A DNA stretch of 41,281 bases from Blastocatellia bacterium AA13 (GTDB taxonomy: Bacteria > Acidobacteriota > Blastocatellia > UBA7656): the NCBI GenBank assembly GCA_003222245.1, contig QHVH01000045.1, positions 1 through 41,281 on the forward strand. The letters are read 5' to 3'. Shown piece after piece: positions 10,701 to 17,448 of the stretch. Made by a program: the position numbers and the translations under genes. Within the stretch, counting starts at the first letter, position 1, and each line of letters begins with the position of its first letter. The notes beneath the pieces were generated by a model. The model had not been told where the DNA came from. It was given only the letters and a program-made list of their open reading frames with translations, and searched no databases.

Positions 10701-11345
10701 CTGGCGGTCGGCGCCGCCGCATTCGATCGCGCGGCGTTTCCATCGCTGCCGCTGCTTCCTTCCACCGAGCAGCAGGTTCGCAAGATAAGCGGCTGCTATT
10801 CCGAAGGCTCGCCGCTGGTGCTCACGCGAGATGAGGCGCGAAAGGATCGCGTCAAGCGCGAAATGGAGCGCTCCGACGTGATCCACCTTGCTTCGCACTA
10901 CGTGGTTTACGGCAAAGACCCAATGAATTCCAGGCTCCTGCTATCGAAGGAGAGCAATGCGGACGCGAGCGGCTCTTCCGGGTTTCTGCGGGCCGACGAA
11001 GTTTATGCGTTGAAGCTCCGGCGGGCGCCGCTCGTAGTTCTGTCGGCCTGTCAAAGCGGAGTCGAGCAATACTACGGCGGCGAAGGCATGATCGGAATGT
11101 CGCGAGTATTCATCGCGGCTGGCGCGCCTGTCGTAGTTGCCAGCCTGTGGGCCATCGACGCCTACGCGACCGACGAACTGATGATCGATTTTCACCGCCG
11201 CCGCCGGGCCTTGGACGGACTCACCACGGCCGAGGCGCTGAGACAAGCGCAGCTGAACATGCTCAGGAACGCAACGCGTGAGGACTATAAGCAGCCATAT
11301 TACTGGGCTGGTTTTGCGGCCATCGGCGGCCGCACGAATTTCTGA
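7737..11345 (+). CDS. Membrane-anchored anti-sigma-like / TPR / CHAT protease
   Basis: This 1202-residue protein has GGGAGG 6 nt before its ATG. Residues 8-90 match the helical, cysteine-free anti-sigma-like domain common in acidobacterial proteins (LRAYLLGRLPSDEQ, then ERLLLDGEYVELLQVLEDEL). A single membrane helix lies at about 117-140. About residues 190-760 are helical TPR repeats. The C-terminal 320 residues are a CHAT (caspase-like) protease domain, with His1054 in HLASH and Cys1105 in VVLSACQSG as the expected dyad. The residue after His is Tyr rather than the usual Gly. The N-terminus is predicted cytoplasmic, where it could hold the upstream sigma factor; the side on which TPR-CHAT lies is not certain. 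The organisation suggests that proteolysis or ligand sensing controls the sigma factor. That function is inference; the domains are clear. Confidence 0.88.
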   Translation: MIGAQSEETSLRAYLLGRLPSDEQTQVEERLLLDGEYVELLQVLEDELTDSYLSDNLSKQEREQFESYFLSTPARRRKLRMARVLRRYVNESEPSNTAFRESPSPVRTFRTRPVLSLAWRGAIAAMLMCGIALGIWRIAFYQSLSEKGHKALQAALKDSPIEGRIAGFDWGPRRVTLGDNAPSVADSTKLDSAGSYFFEAVNEKQDGESHHALGQFYLARREIDKAIEQLGLAAQREPGNARVQSDLGAALLERGKAAQAGGVDGSLSDFAESLEHLDKAVQLDSRLLEPMFNRALCHEYMRLRTQAEEDWQAYLKFDSASPWAAEARRHLTDLEDQKQRSSIAEEDDTQRFLTAFRTHERDTAWKLVSGNREVIRGRLIWWRLLDDFFKLTDAGQIADARVRLQALRYAGELDKNSAPEAGAARQGDPYVSELAEFYQGSSRRLPSLAEAHNRLNEGNGLYLNTRPNDALRSYRSARAIFEHAEDEWEVLLTDFLIGSCHIQTGEVEKAEPLFERTKRACDDKGYRWLLLQSLFSLAMVQDRKADHSEALENTEQALQIAEQMEDSYDTQRSLAQIADQYRKLGNYDLALANLDRSLKETGRGWPGGRQMWRTCDQLAQVFFARRLNDSAAAAYSGEALWLALETRDNSLIYVSYVNLGLIRSRRQDYAEAIKLAQLGLEAAPAPVHRAYAKLQLGFLHRRAGDVAQALSDYDDCIQYVNEAADKAGADAGSNPAHKRTDQLPALLYGGHKGKLFCLFDEGNESAAQEELGRTLQLLEEYRDNIREETNRNTFFNVEQSVYDAAIDFEHTNKNDEQAVFDYSEASRARSLLSLITTSEPRRLEAVQRDLPKETQLVEYIALEDKLLICLVSKSNFSVTAVPIHLNDLTYKVMDFRRAILAAKGEEGAQARELYDLLIKPVALKSENGGSVCIVPDKVLNNLPFAALKSESGRYLIEDFTLTHAPSAAVYLTCSERGDHTAPRNHERLLAVGAAAFDRAAFPSLPLLPSTEQQVRKISGCYSEGSPLVLTRDEARKDRVKREMERSDVIHLASHYVVYGKDPMNSRLLLSKESNADASGSSGFLRADEVYALKLRRAPLVVLSACQSGVEQYYGGEGMIGMSRVFIAAGAPVVVASLWAIDAYATDELMIDFHRRRRALDGLTTAEALRQAQLNMLRNATREDYKQPYYWAGFAAIGGRTNF

Positions 11346-11414
11346 TAACGGCTCCGAAGCTGCTGTGGACGCCTCAGCATAGCGAATTCACTTGTCATTC
11401 AAAGGAGAATTACG

Positions 11415-12308
11415 ATGCCGCTTGATCACTCCAAAGCAACCGTGACGATTTCAATAGCCGGCATAGCCCTTTCGTGCATCAACAAGCTCGAAGGCAATCG
11501 GTTTGAAATTGGATTTCTCCGATGTGATCGCCATCGGCCGCTTCTCGACATACAAGAAATAGAATTCGATCCGAAGACCGGCGAGTCGATCAGATCTTGC
11601 CTCATACCGCACTCGCTGAATCTGGACGAAGACATCACTATAAATGCGATCAACGGCGGCGGCCCCCAATGCGGAAGCCGCGTGTCGCAGTACGTTCGCC
11701 GCGCCTTCGACCGGTTGGAGGACACAGGCGACGAAGAGGACTTCAGATGGATTCCCGATCTGGAAGGTCCCGAGTTTCACGGACATAAACTCACGATCAA
11801 TCACAGATCGAAGCTGCTGCCCACGCTTTATCTCAACGACGGGATACTCTATACGCGACAGAAGACCGACGAGGCGTTTGCGCGAGTACCCGTTAGAGGC
11901 CGTTCCTCGAAAACCGCGCTCGGCAAACTGGCCTACGGCATTAACGCGGACATCATCTGCAAAGACGGCGGTGAAGTCGTCCTGAGCAACATAGCCCGGA
12001 GTGGAGCGCCCGATGGAGGCTCGCGCTGCTCGGTCAAATTGCCGAAGAAAGAGCGCTCTCGCTATTTGATAACAATCGAGAACCACTGCCAGCTTGCGGA
12101 TGAAATCGAAGGCACGGACTTCCAGCTTTTCTATGAGGTGGTAAAGGACCCGGCAGGCAAGGAGTTCGATTTGAGGCGTGTGGTCGAAACCGGCTGCTAC
12201 GCGGCCGCGAAAGAGCCGCCGGAGGGCCGGGCCGATTTCACGCTCGACGGATTTCCGCAAAACTGTTTAGCAGGCTATCTAGGTGAGACCGATTCTCTGA
12301 ATGGCTGA
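11415..12308 (+). CDS. Unrecognised protein between the CHAT and subtilase genes
   Basis: This is a 297-residue protein, with AAGGAGA 6 nt before the ATG. I recognise no family. It has no signal peptide or membrane helix. The N-terminal half looks beta-rich (TVTISIAGIALSCIN, FEIGFLR, DITINAINGG), and seven cysteines are scattered along it. The middle part (LYLNDGILYTRQKT, ADIICKDGGEVVLS) also suggests a beta-sandwich. It lies 69 bp after the CHAT gene and 27 bp before the zinc-ribbon subtilase gene, so it is probably translated with both. A substrate, adaptor or effector of one of the two proteases is a reasonable hypothesis. It does not show the early Cys expected of a bacterial gasdermin. 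Confidence 0.8.
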   Translation: MPLDHSKATVTISIAGIALSCINKLEGNRFEIGFLRCDRHRPLLDIQEIEFDPKTGESIRSCLIPHSLNLDEDITINAINGGGPQCGSRVSQYVRRAFDRLEDTGDEEDFRWIPDLEGPEFHGHKLTINHRSKLLPTLYLNDGILYTRQKTDEAFARVPVRGRSSKTALGKLAYGINADIICKDGGEVVLSNIARSGAPDGGSRCSVKLPKKERSRYLITIENHCQLADEIEGTDFQLFYEVVKDPAGKEFDLRRVVETGCYAAAKEPPEGRADFTLDGFPQNCLAGYLGETDSLNG

Positions 12309-12335
12309 TGTTCGCGCCGACACAGGAGGATTCAT

Positions 12336-14399
12336 ATGACGCACATCGTTTGCCCAAGCTGTCATTCATTAACGCCCCCCTACCGCAATTGCATGGCTTG
12401 CCATGCCTTCCTCGGTGAATTGCTTGACGCCAACCTCGACGGCAGACCCGATGCGATTCCTACTCCTCGAAAAGAGTCATGGCTATCGATAATGCTCGGC
12501 GACGTATGGCGGCGGTTTTTCGTGCCTACGGGACGCGAAGCAGCGGTGCAGATGGATCCCCGTCTAAGGAGAAACTGCAGACGAGTTGATCGTGAGGACA
12601 CGCTCACGCTTAAGACATCGTCGGCCGCGGAAGATGAGATTGCAGCCGTCGTCAGGGTCACCGACCTTGCTCGATTCAAAGCTCTCGGTCAGGTCAAGCG
12701 GGTCATCACTATTGCCGAGCCGACAGGCAATGAGCGCGATGCCATCGTCACGGCCAGAATCTCCGGACGCGAGAGCGACGTCGAACAACTTCGCCGATCC
12801 GACTGCGTCCTGAGCCTCAAAGCAGCAGCCCGCGTCAGGCCCTTTCTCGAACAGACCGTTCGGGAAGGACTCTCCTGTAACAAATCTTCGTCGGGCGCGC
12901 ACGGCAGGCGAGGAGGCGAAGGCGTCATCGTGGGCATCATCGACTTCGGCCTGGACTTCACGCACAGGAACTTTCGGCTGAGGAACGGCCGCACCCGCGT
13001 TCTGGCTTTATGGGATCAGAAGTACTCGGACGATGCGCGGCGCCCTGAAAAGTTTGGCTACGGACGCCTCTTTGAAAGAGACGCGATAGACCGCGCACTC
13101 GAGGAAGCGGATCCATTCAAGGCGCTCGGCTACTCGATTCCGAAAGACAGTCTCTTCGAGACAGGAGCCCACGGCACTTATGTGACGGACGTCGCCGCGG
13201 GAAACGGGAATGGGTCCGGCTGCGCCGGCCTCGCTCCAGAAGCAGACATAGTATTCGTGGATGTATCGGCGGGCGGCCCTCCGATACTGGCTTCTCAAGA
13301 AGTCGGCGGAACGTTCGGCGATTCCGTCCAGGTCCTCGAGGCAATTAGATTCATCTTCGACTACGCGGGCAATCGGCCGTGCGTGATCAATCTGAGCATC
13401 GGCACATACGGCGGCCCGCACGACGGAAGCTCCCCCGTTGAACAGGCAATCGATCGGCTGGTTTGGGAAAAGCCGAACCGCGCCGTAGTTGTTTCCGCCG
13501 GCAACTCGTTTGGCGGATCGCTCCACGCAATGGGCCGAGTGACCGGTCGCGAAGATGTGGATCTCAAATGGCGGATTCCTCGGTTCGACGAAACCGGCAA
13601 CGAGTTGGAGATATGGTATTCCAATGAGGATCAGTTCACGGTCGAGTTGATTGATCCCGACGGCAGACGAGCAGCAAGAGTGAAACCGGGACAGACATTT
13701 GAACGAGTGGTCGGCGGGGGATTGATTACGGTAGTGAATCGGCTTAACGATCCGAACGGCCGCGACAACTCAATCAACCTGTTCTTCGAACGACGCGTGC
13801 CGTCCGGCACGTGGTCCGTGCGCTTGAAAGGCGAACGCGTTCGAGACGGCCGCTTTCACGCCTGGATCGAGCGCGACGAGTTGGGACAGTCGAGATTCGT
13901 CAAACCCAAAGATAAATCATACGCGGTCACCGACGAATACACCCTGAGCTCGGTTGCCTGCGGACGACGATCGATCGTCGTCGGCTCCTATAACGCATAT
14001 GAACCCGATCTTCCTCTATCCGACTTTTCGAGTTCGGGTCCGGTAAGGGGGCGAATCGATCACCCGCAGCCGACCGTATGCGCGCCTGGAGACAACGTGC
14101 TCGCCGCCCAATCCGGAACGATGGTGTTGAGACATCGCCAATCCGGCACCAGCCTTTCGGCCGCCGCCGTGACCGGCGCCGTGGCCCTGATGCTCTCCGA
14201 AGCTGACGGCGATCTTACGGCGGATCAAATCAAACGAATCATAATCGGCTCGGCGCATAAAGATCGTTCGATGAGCGGCGACTGGGATCCTGCATTTGGA
14301 TACGGCCGTCTCTGCGCTAGCGAAGCGGTCGGTATGATTCAAGCAGAAGGAGTCGACCGGGAGCGGCCGCTGCTCGCGAGATCATCCGGACAAAGCTGA
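12336..14399 (+). CDS. Cytosolic zinc-ribbon S8 family serine protease (subtilase)
   Basis: This 687-residue protein has AGGAGG 7 nt before the ATG. Residues 5-22 form a CxxC...CxxC zinc ribbon (CPSCHS, CMACHA), and there is no signal peptide. The subtilase catalytic residues are Asp203 in GIIDFGLDF, His279 in GAHGTYVTDVAAG, Asn390 in VVSAGNS and Ser606 in SGTSLSAAAV. The long segment between Asn and Ser (about 400-560) looks like an inserted beta-sandwich, as in CspB/C5a-type subtilases. The His motif reads HGTYV rather than HGTHV. As the last gene of the operon it ends 282 bp before a convergent gene. It may act inside the cell, with the unknown upstream protein or the CHAT protein as partner; this is inference. 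Confidence 0.9.
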   Translation: MTHIVCPSCHSLTPPYRNCMACHAFLGELLDANLDGRPDAIPTPRKESWLSIMLGDVWRRFFVPTGREAAVQMDPRLRRNCRRVDREDTLTLKTSSAAEDEIAAVVRVTDLARFKALGQVKRVITIAEPTGNERDAIVTARISGRESDVEQLRRSDCVLSLKAAARVRPFLEQTVREGLSCNKSSSGAHGRRGGEGVIVGIIDFGLDFTHRNFRLRNGRTRVLALWDQKYSDDARRPEKFGYGRLFERDAIDRALEEADPFKALGYSIPKDSLFETGAHGTYVTDVAAGNGNGSGCAGLAPEADIVFVDVSAGGPPILASQEVGGTFGDSVQVLEAIRFIFDYAGNRPCVINLSIGTYGGPHDGSSPVEQAIDRLVWEKPNRAVVVSAGNSFGGSLHAMGRVTGREDVDLKWRIPRFDETGNELEIWYSNEDQFTVELIDPDGRRAARVKPGQTFERVVGGGLITVVNRLNDPNGRDNSINLFFERRVPSGTWSVRLKGERVRDGRFHAWIERDELGQSRFVKPKDKSYAVTDEYTLSSVACGRRSIVVGSYNAYEPDLPLSDFSSSGPVRGRIDHPQPTVCAPGDNVLAAQSGTMVLRHRQSGTSLSAAAVTGAVALMLSEADGDLTADQIKRIIIGSAHKDRSMSGDWDPAFGYGRLCASEAVGMIQAEGVDRERPLLARSSGQS

Positions 14400-14558
14400 C
14401 CTAACACCTTCGTATGAACCAGAATTCGCTTTGCAGCGGCGCGATCACCCACGGTGAGTGAGGTAAATCGGCACAATGTCCTGACAAGACGTTGAATTAA
14501 CAGCGTCGATTCCAAGGAATGCTGATTGCGGTCTCCTTCGCGCCGCGCTCCGGCTCCT

Positions 14559-14598
14559 CTGCGATTGAGTTGAAAGAGAAATGGGGAATCAATCGCAG
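14559..14598. terminator. Hairpin between convergent genes
   Basis: A perfect 10-bp inverted repeat (CTGCGATTGA / TCAATCGCAG) with a 20-nt loop lies between the convergent subtilase and slipin genes. There is no clear T-tract on either strand, so a bidirectional terminator is possible but weakly supported. Confidence 0.35.
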
Positions 14599-14681
14599 GG
14601 GACCGGGCTCGAAATCGACGTCGATTATATGGATTGAAGAACGGATCTGCGTTTGTATCAGATTGCGTGTTGAACTTTACT

Positions 14682-15638
14682 TTACGACGCATCCGATTCC
14701 GCTCCGCTTCCAGTAAGCTGTTTCTGCCGCAACGCAGCGGCGCCGAGGAATCCACCCATACCCATCGACTCGACCGCCGAGCTCGGAATGAGCATCAAAG
14801 CGCCTTTCTCCTTGAGTCCTTCATACAGCATATTCATCGCGCGGAGATGCAGCGCGGTGGGATTGTCTCGATATGAATCGGAAGCCTTGTCGAACAACTG
14901 CGCGATTTCTACTTCAGCCTGGCCCAGAATAATTCGGGCCTGCTTCTCTCTCGCGGCCTGAGCTTCGCGTGACATTGCGTCCTGCAGCGCGTCCGGTATG
15001 ACCACATCGCGCATCTCGACGGATTGCACCGTCACGCCCCACGGCGTCGACCGCTCATCGATGAGCTTCTGCAGCTCCTCTTCTATTTGCTCGCGTCCTC
15101 TCAAAAGCTCCGTGAGCGAAGTCCTGCCGATGATGTCGCGTAATGCGGTTTGAGCAGCCCAGCTCACAGCCTGTGCATAATCCTGTACCTCCAACGCCGC
15201 CTTTTCAGGGTCATACACAAGCCAGAACAGCACCGCATCGACGTTGACGGGAACGGTGTCGGAAGTGAGGGTCTGCTCGGCGGCAAAGCTGGTTGTGATT
15301 ATTCGCTGATCGATCCACGCCGACACGGAGTCGACAAACGGCACGAGCCAGAAGAGCCCGGGGCCCTTCAAGCCTGTATAACGCCCGAGCCTGAGCACAA
15401 CGCCTTTCTCCCACTGCTTTGCTATTCTCGGCGCTTGAGCCAGGAATATGCCGATGAAGAATCCGATAATTGCGCCAAACGGACTCTTCATCAGCGCCGT
15501 TATGATGAGTCCAAGAATAAACGGCGCGAGAAACGAGGCTACGGAAACGACGTTGGCGCGGGGAGCGTTCGATGCGGGGAGATTCGATCTTCCGCGGGTC
15601 ATTTCAGTATCCGTGAGTTTGAATCTTGCCATTTTCAT
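14682..15638 (-). CDS. Slipin / stomatin-like SPFH (band 7) membrane protein
   Basis: This is a 318-residue protein with two adjacent hydrophobic segments at about 30-70, then the SPFH domain (GVVLRLGRYTGLKGPGLFW and LTSDTVPVNVDAVLFW), and a helical tail (AREKQARIILGQAEVEIAQ) typical of slipins. The start overlaps the stop of the regulator gene by 4 bp (ATGA). AAGGAG lies 4 nt before this ATG but 10 nt before a second in-frame ATG two codons on, so initiation could be at 15632. Slipins form membrane-associated oligomeric scaffolds and often pair with NfeD proteins; no nfeD is seen here. Coupling to a GntR repressor suggests stress-responsive control. Confidence 0.9.
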   Translation of the reverse strand: MKMARFKLTDTEMTRGRSNLPASNAPRANVVSVASFLAPFILGLIITALMKSPFGAIIGFFIGIFLAQAPRIAKQWEKGVVLRLGRYTGLKGPGLFWLVPFVDSVSAWIDQRIITTSFAAEQTLTSDTVPVNVDAVLFWLVYDPEKAALEVQDYAQAVSWAAQTALRDIIGRTSLTELLRGREQIEEELQKLIDERSTPWGVTVQSVEMRDVVIPDALQDAMSREAQAAREKQARIILGQAEVEIAQLFDKASDSYRDNPTALHLRAMNMLYEGLKEKGALMLIPSSAVESMGMGGFLGAAALRQKQLTGSGAESDAS

Positions 15639-16018
15639 TTCTCCTTTTGAAGCCTGTTCTTCATATGTTCTATTGCTTCTTTCGCCGAAAAGCCGAGGTG
15701 AGCCGCCTCGGCGAGGAAGTGATCTTCTACCTCCCTGAGCTCCCGTTCGCGATCGCGATCCTTCGCCGCCTCAAAGTGACGAGCCTTGACGAAGGTGCCT
15801 ACACCGCGGCGAGTCTCGAGGATTCCAGTACGTTCGAGTTCGGCATATACCTTTGCGACTGTATTGGCATTAATTTTGAGATCGACGGCGAGGCTCCGAA
15901 CCGTGGGCAGTTGATCGCCGATGGTGAGCTTGCCGGTCGCTATGCCGAACCTGATGGCCCTCTCCAACTGATGATGAAGCGGCATCGGATGCTCGGCCTT
16001 GATGTTAAACGACATCAT
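15635..16018 (-). CDS. GntR family transcriptional regulator, YtrA-type
   Basis: This 127-residue protein has an N-terminal winged helix-turn-helix (PLHHQLERAIRFGIATGKL, GDQLPTVRSLAVDLKINANT, RRGVGTFV) and a short helical C-terminus of about 45 residues. The length and the short effector region fit the YtrA subfamily. Two adjacent ATG codons are possible starts. Its promoter carries a perfect palindrome over the -10 box, so autorepression together with the overlapping slipin gene is likely. The ligand is unknown. Confidence 0.9.
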   Translation of the reverse strand: MMSFNIKAEHPMPLHHQLERAIRFGIATGKLTIGDQLPTVRSLAVDLKINANTVAKVYAELERTGILETRRGVGTFVKARHFEAAKDRDRERELREVEDHFLAEAAHLGFSAKEAIEHMKNRLQKEK

Positions 16019-16038
16019 ACAAATTCAGCCTTCATCTC

Positions 16039-16073
16039 GAACTCTGCTCTTCATTTAGAACTCTGCTTTTCAT
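16039..16073. repeat. Direct repeat in the regulator's 5' leader
   Basis: Two 16-bp copies (GAACTCTGCTCTTCAT and GAACTCTGCTTTTCAT) differ at one base and are spaced 19 bp start to start. They lie between the palindromic operator and the regulator start codon. On the coding strand each copy begins with an ATG. Confidence 0.55.
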
Positions 16074-16074
16074 C

Positions 16075-16098
16075 ATTGTACTATTGTCATAGTACAAT
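16075..16098. promoter_or_regulatory. Palindromic operator of the GntR regulator
   Basis: This is a perfect inverted repeat with 10-bp arms, ATTGTACTAT and ATAGTACAAT, separated by TGTC. The GTACTA/TAGTAC core is the kind of site bound by GntR dimers of the YtrA type. It covers the -10 box of the promoter that drives the regulator and slipin genes. Confidence 0.8.
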
Positions 16099-16116
16099 AG
16101 GATTGTAAGATGTCAA
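16089..16116 (-). promoter_or_regulatory. Promoter of the regulator-slipin operon
   Basis: On the minus strand a perfect -35 TTGACA (16111-16116) is followed after 16 bp by TACTAT (16089-16094) as the -10 box. The -10 box is embedded in the palindromic operator, so bound repressor would block RNA polymerase. Confidence 0.7.
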
Positions 16117-16160
16117 GAAGAATAGTTTCAATCGTTTTTGCCGGGTCTTTTCTGCTTAGC

Positions 16161-16255
16161 TGTCGATTTGTAGATCATTTGCTAAATAATTTGCACATTT
16201 CTGCAAAACGATTTTCACATCTCTGCTAAACAGTTTTCACATCTCTGCTAAAGCG
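16161..16255. mobile_element. Solo terminus resembling an IS21-family end
   Basis: The stretch starts with TGTCGATTTG and holds three tandem 22-bp units at 16190, 16212 and 16234 that share TTTTCACATCTCTGCTAAA with small changes. A more diverged unit with TTTGCTAAATAA precedes them. A TG-start followed by multiple short internal repeats is the arrangement of IS21-family termini, where the transposase binds. No istA or istB coding sequence and no opposite end is seen, so this would be a relic. Iterons for another DNA-binding protein are an alternative. Confidence 0.45.
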
Positions 16256-16551
16256 ATGGGAAAAGCCGCGAGCGATGGAGCCGGTGGGACCCGAAGTGAG
16301 ACAAGAATGGAGCATTGGCCTGGCATAAAATGGGGTTTGAACGGTCATTCAAGGCAGGGAAAATGCGGTTTAGCGCGCCGGGCTTGGGGGAGTTCAGCCG
16401 GCATTCGATGATTTGCGGGCAGGGGCGCGGAAGGTCATGGAATCAACGTCCAGAGTCCAGTCGAGCGGTACGCTCAGCTCGCGAGCGACTTCGAACTGAG
16501 CAGCAATCTTGTTCTCAAGCCTACTTTTTTCGTAGGTTTCAACTTTAGAAA
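16256..16551. other. Stretch without a recognisable gene
   Basis: No gene is supported. A minus-strand open frame of about 48 codons around 16400-16545 (containing KIAAQFEVARELSVPLDW) has no start or ribosome site and may be a decayed gene fragment, possibly of the insertion element whose end lies just to the left. Confidence 0.3.
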
Positions 16552-17100
16552 CTAAACAGATTCGAGCCAATGCTTGAAGTCGGTCTGTCTTGCAGAATCG
16601 AATGATGCTCCTCCCCAGCCCTTTTTGAGGACACCGTCTTGCAAATAGAGTTTGATCGGCAATTTGTCGAGGTGCAACGCCTGCACCACCGAACCTCCTT
16701 CATCAAAGTACAACTTAAAGGGGAAACGGCTTACGGCGGATTTAAGCGAGGTATGATCCTTCCCAAACGGCATTATTCCATAGAAGCGCACATCGCTACG
16801 CGTCTCTCCTAGCGAGCCAAGGAACTTGCCTTCCTCTATGCAAGGCCCACATCCCTCACTTAGAAGTACCAAGACAACTTTGCCTGTCCTCATCTCTGAG
16901 TCCTTTAACTTGTCTCCGTTGAGGTCAACGAGGTCAGTCGCCGGAACGGGAAAAGGTTGATTCAGCAATGAGGACGGAAAGATCGGAGTGAGGGGATGGA
17001 CCTTTCGTTGCTCACGCTGGCGCCAAAGGACAAGCGAGCCGACTAGTAAGAGAATGACGAAGCCTGCCGTAAGCAGCCAACGTTTCGGGATTTGTCTCAC
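16552..17100 (-). CDS. Membrane-anchored thioredoxin-like (TlpA/redoxin) protein
   Basis: This is a 182-residue protein starting at GTG, with GAGGAGG about 7 nt upstream. A membrane helix lies at about 9-26 with the rest outside the cytoplasm. The thioredoxin-like part contains SEGCGPC (a CGPC active site as in thioredoxin), preceded by VPATDLVDLNGD as in TlpA/ResA redoxins. It lies 165 bp downstream of a secreted eight-cysteine peptide gene on the same strand, so it may reduce, form or isomerise disulfides in that peptide. The pairing is inference from context. Confidence 0.82.
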   Translation of the reverse strand: MRQIPKRWLLTAGFVILLLVGSLVLWRQREQRKVHPLTPIFPSSLLNQPFPVPATDLVDLNGDKLKDSEMRTGKVVLVLLSEGCGPCIEEGKFLGSLGETRSDVRFYGIMPFGKDHTSLKSAVSRFPFKLYFDEGGSVVQALHLDKLPIKLYLQDGVLKKGWGGASFDSARQTDFKHWLESV

Positions 17101-17265
17101 CTTTCACCTCCTCTTTGCAACGAAGGCATCAACATTCGCTGCTTGGCAGACGCGACCTGCTTGCGTCTCGAACTTGCCTCTTAGTTAGGGTTTGGTAATT
17201 GAGGCATCATCCGGGCCAACATTCGAATGACGCCTCTTCTTTGACTCGGAGCGCTGACCCTGGAC

Positions 17266-17448
17266 TCAGCAGTAATAGCAAAACTGAGAATCGCAGCCGC
17301 ACAGGAAGTAGCAGCCGGATCGTCCACAAAGATCGGGATCACAATTCTCGCATTGGGCACTTACCGACGCAGAAAGTCCCAGCGATAATGCCGCGAGGAA
17401 CGCGAAGGTTAGAACGAGCGGCAACGTTAGCTTCTTTAGAGTCTTCAT
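17266..17448 (-). CDS. Small secreted cysteine-rich peptide
   Basis: The gene encodes 60 residues. The first about 32 form a strong signal peptide (MKTLKKL, a hydrophobic core, then LSASVSAQ). The mature part is only about 28 residues and contains eight cysteines: C-x2-C-x4-C-x4-C-x3-C-x-C-x4-C-x2-C. GGAGG sits 8 nt before the ATG. A lipobox is not present. The next gene on the strand encodes a membrane thioredoxin-like protein. Four disulfides or a metal site are possible. I cannot assign a family; candidates are a defensin-like bacteriocin, a metal-binding peptide or a ribosomally made peptide precursor. Confidence 0.75.
   Translation of the reverse strand: MKTLKKLTLPLVLTFAFLAALSLGLSASVSAQCENCDPDLCGRSGCYFLCGCDSQFCYYC

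Noticed and set aside
11451-12260. Minus-strand open frame of 269 codons opposite the unknown 297-residue protein
   Set aside because: The plus frame has a strong ribosome site and operon spacing; the minus frame has neither, so I kept the plus-strand gene.
11415-12308. Bacterial gasdermin beside proteases
   Set aside because: The genetic context is suggestive, but there is no early cysteine for lipidation and no sequence resemblance that I recognise.
14339-14755. Minus-strand open frame of 138 codons over the end of the zinc-ribbon subtilase gene
   Set aside because: It overlaps both flanking genes, has no ribosome site, and reads as low-quality basic sequence.
16190-16255. CRISPR array
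   Set aside because: The 22-bp units are directly tandem with no spacers, so this is not a CRISPR array.
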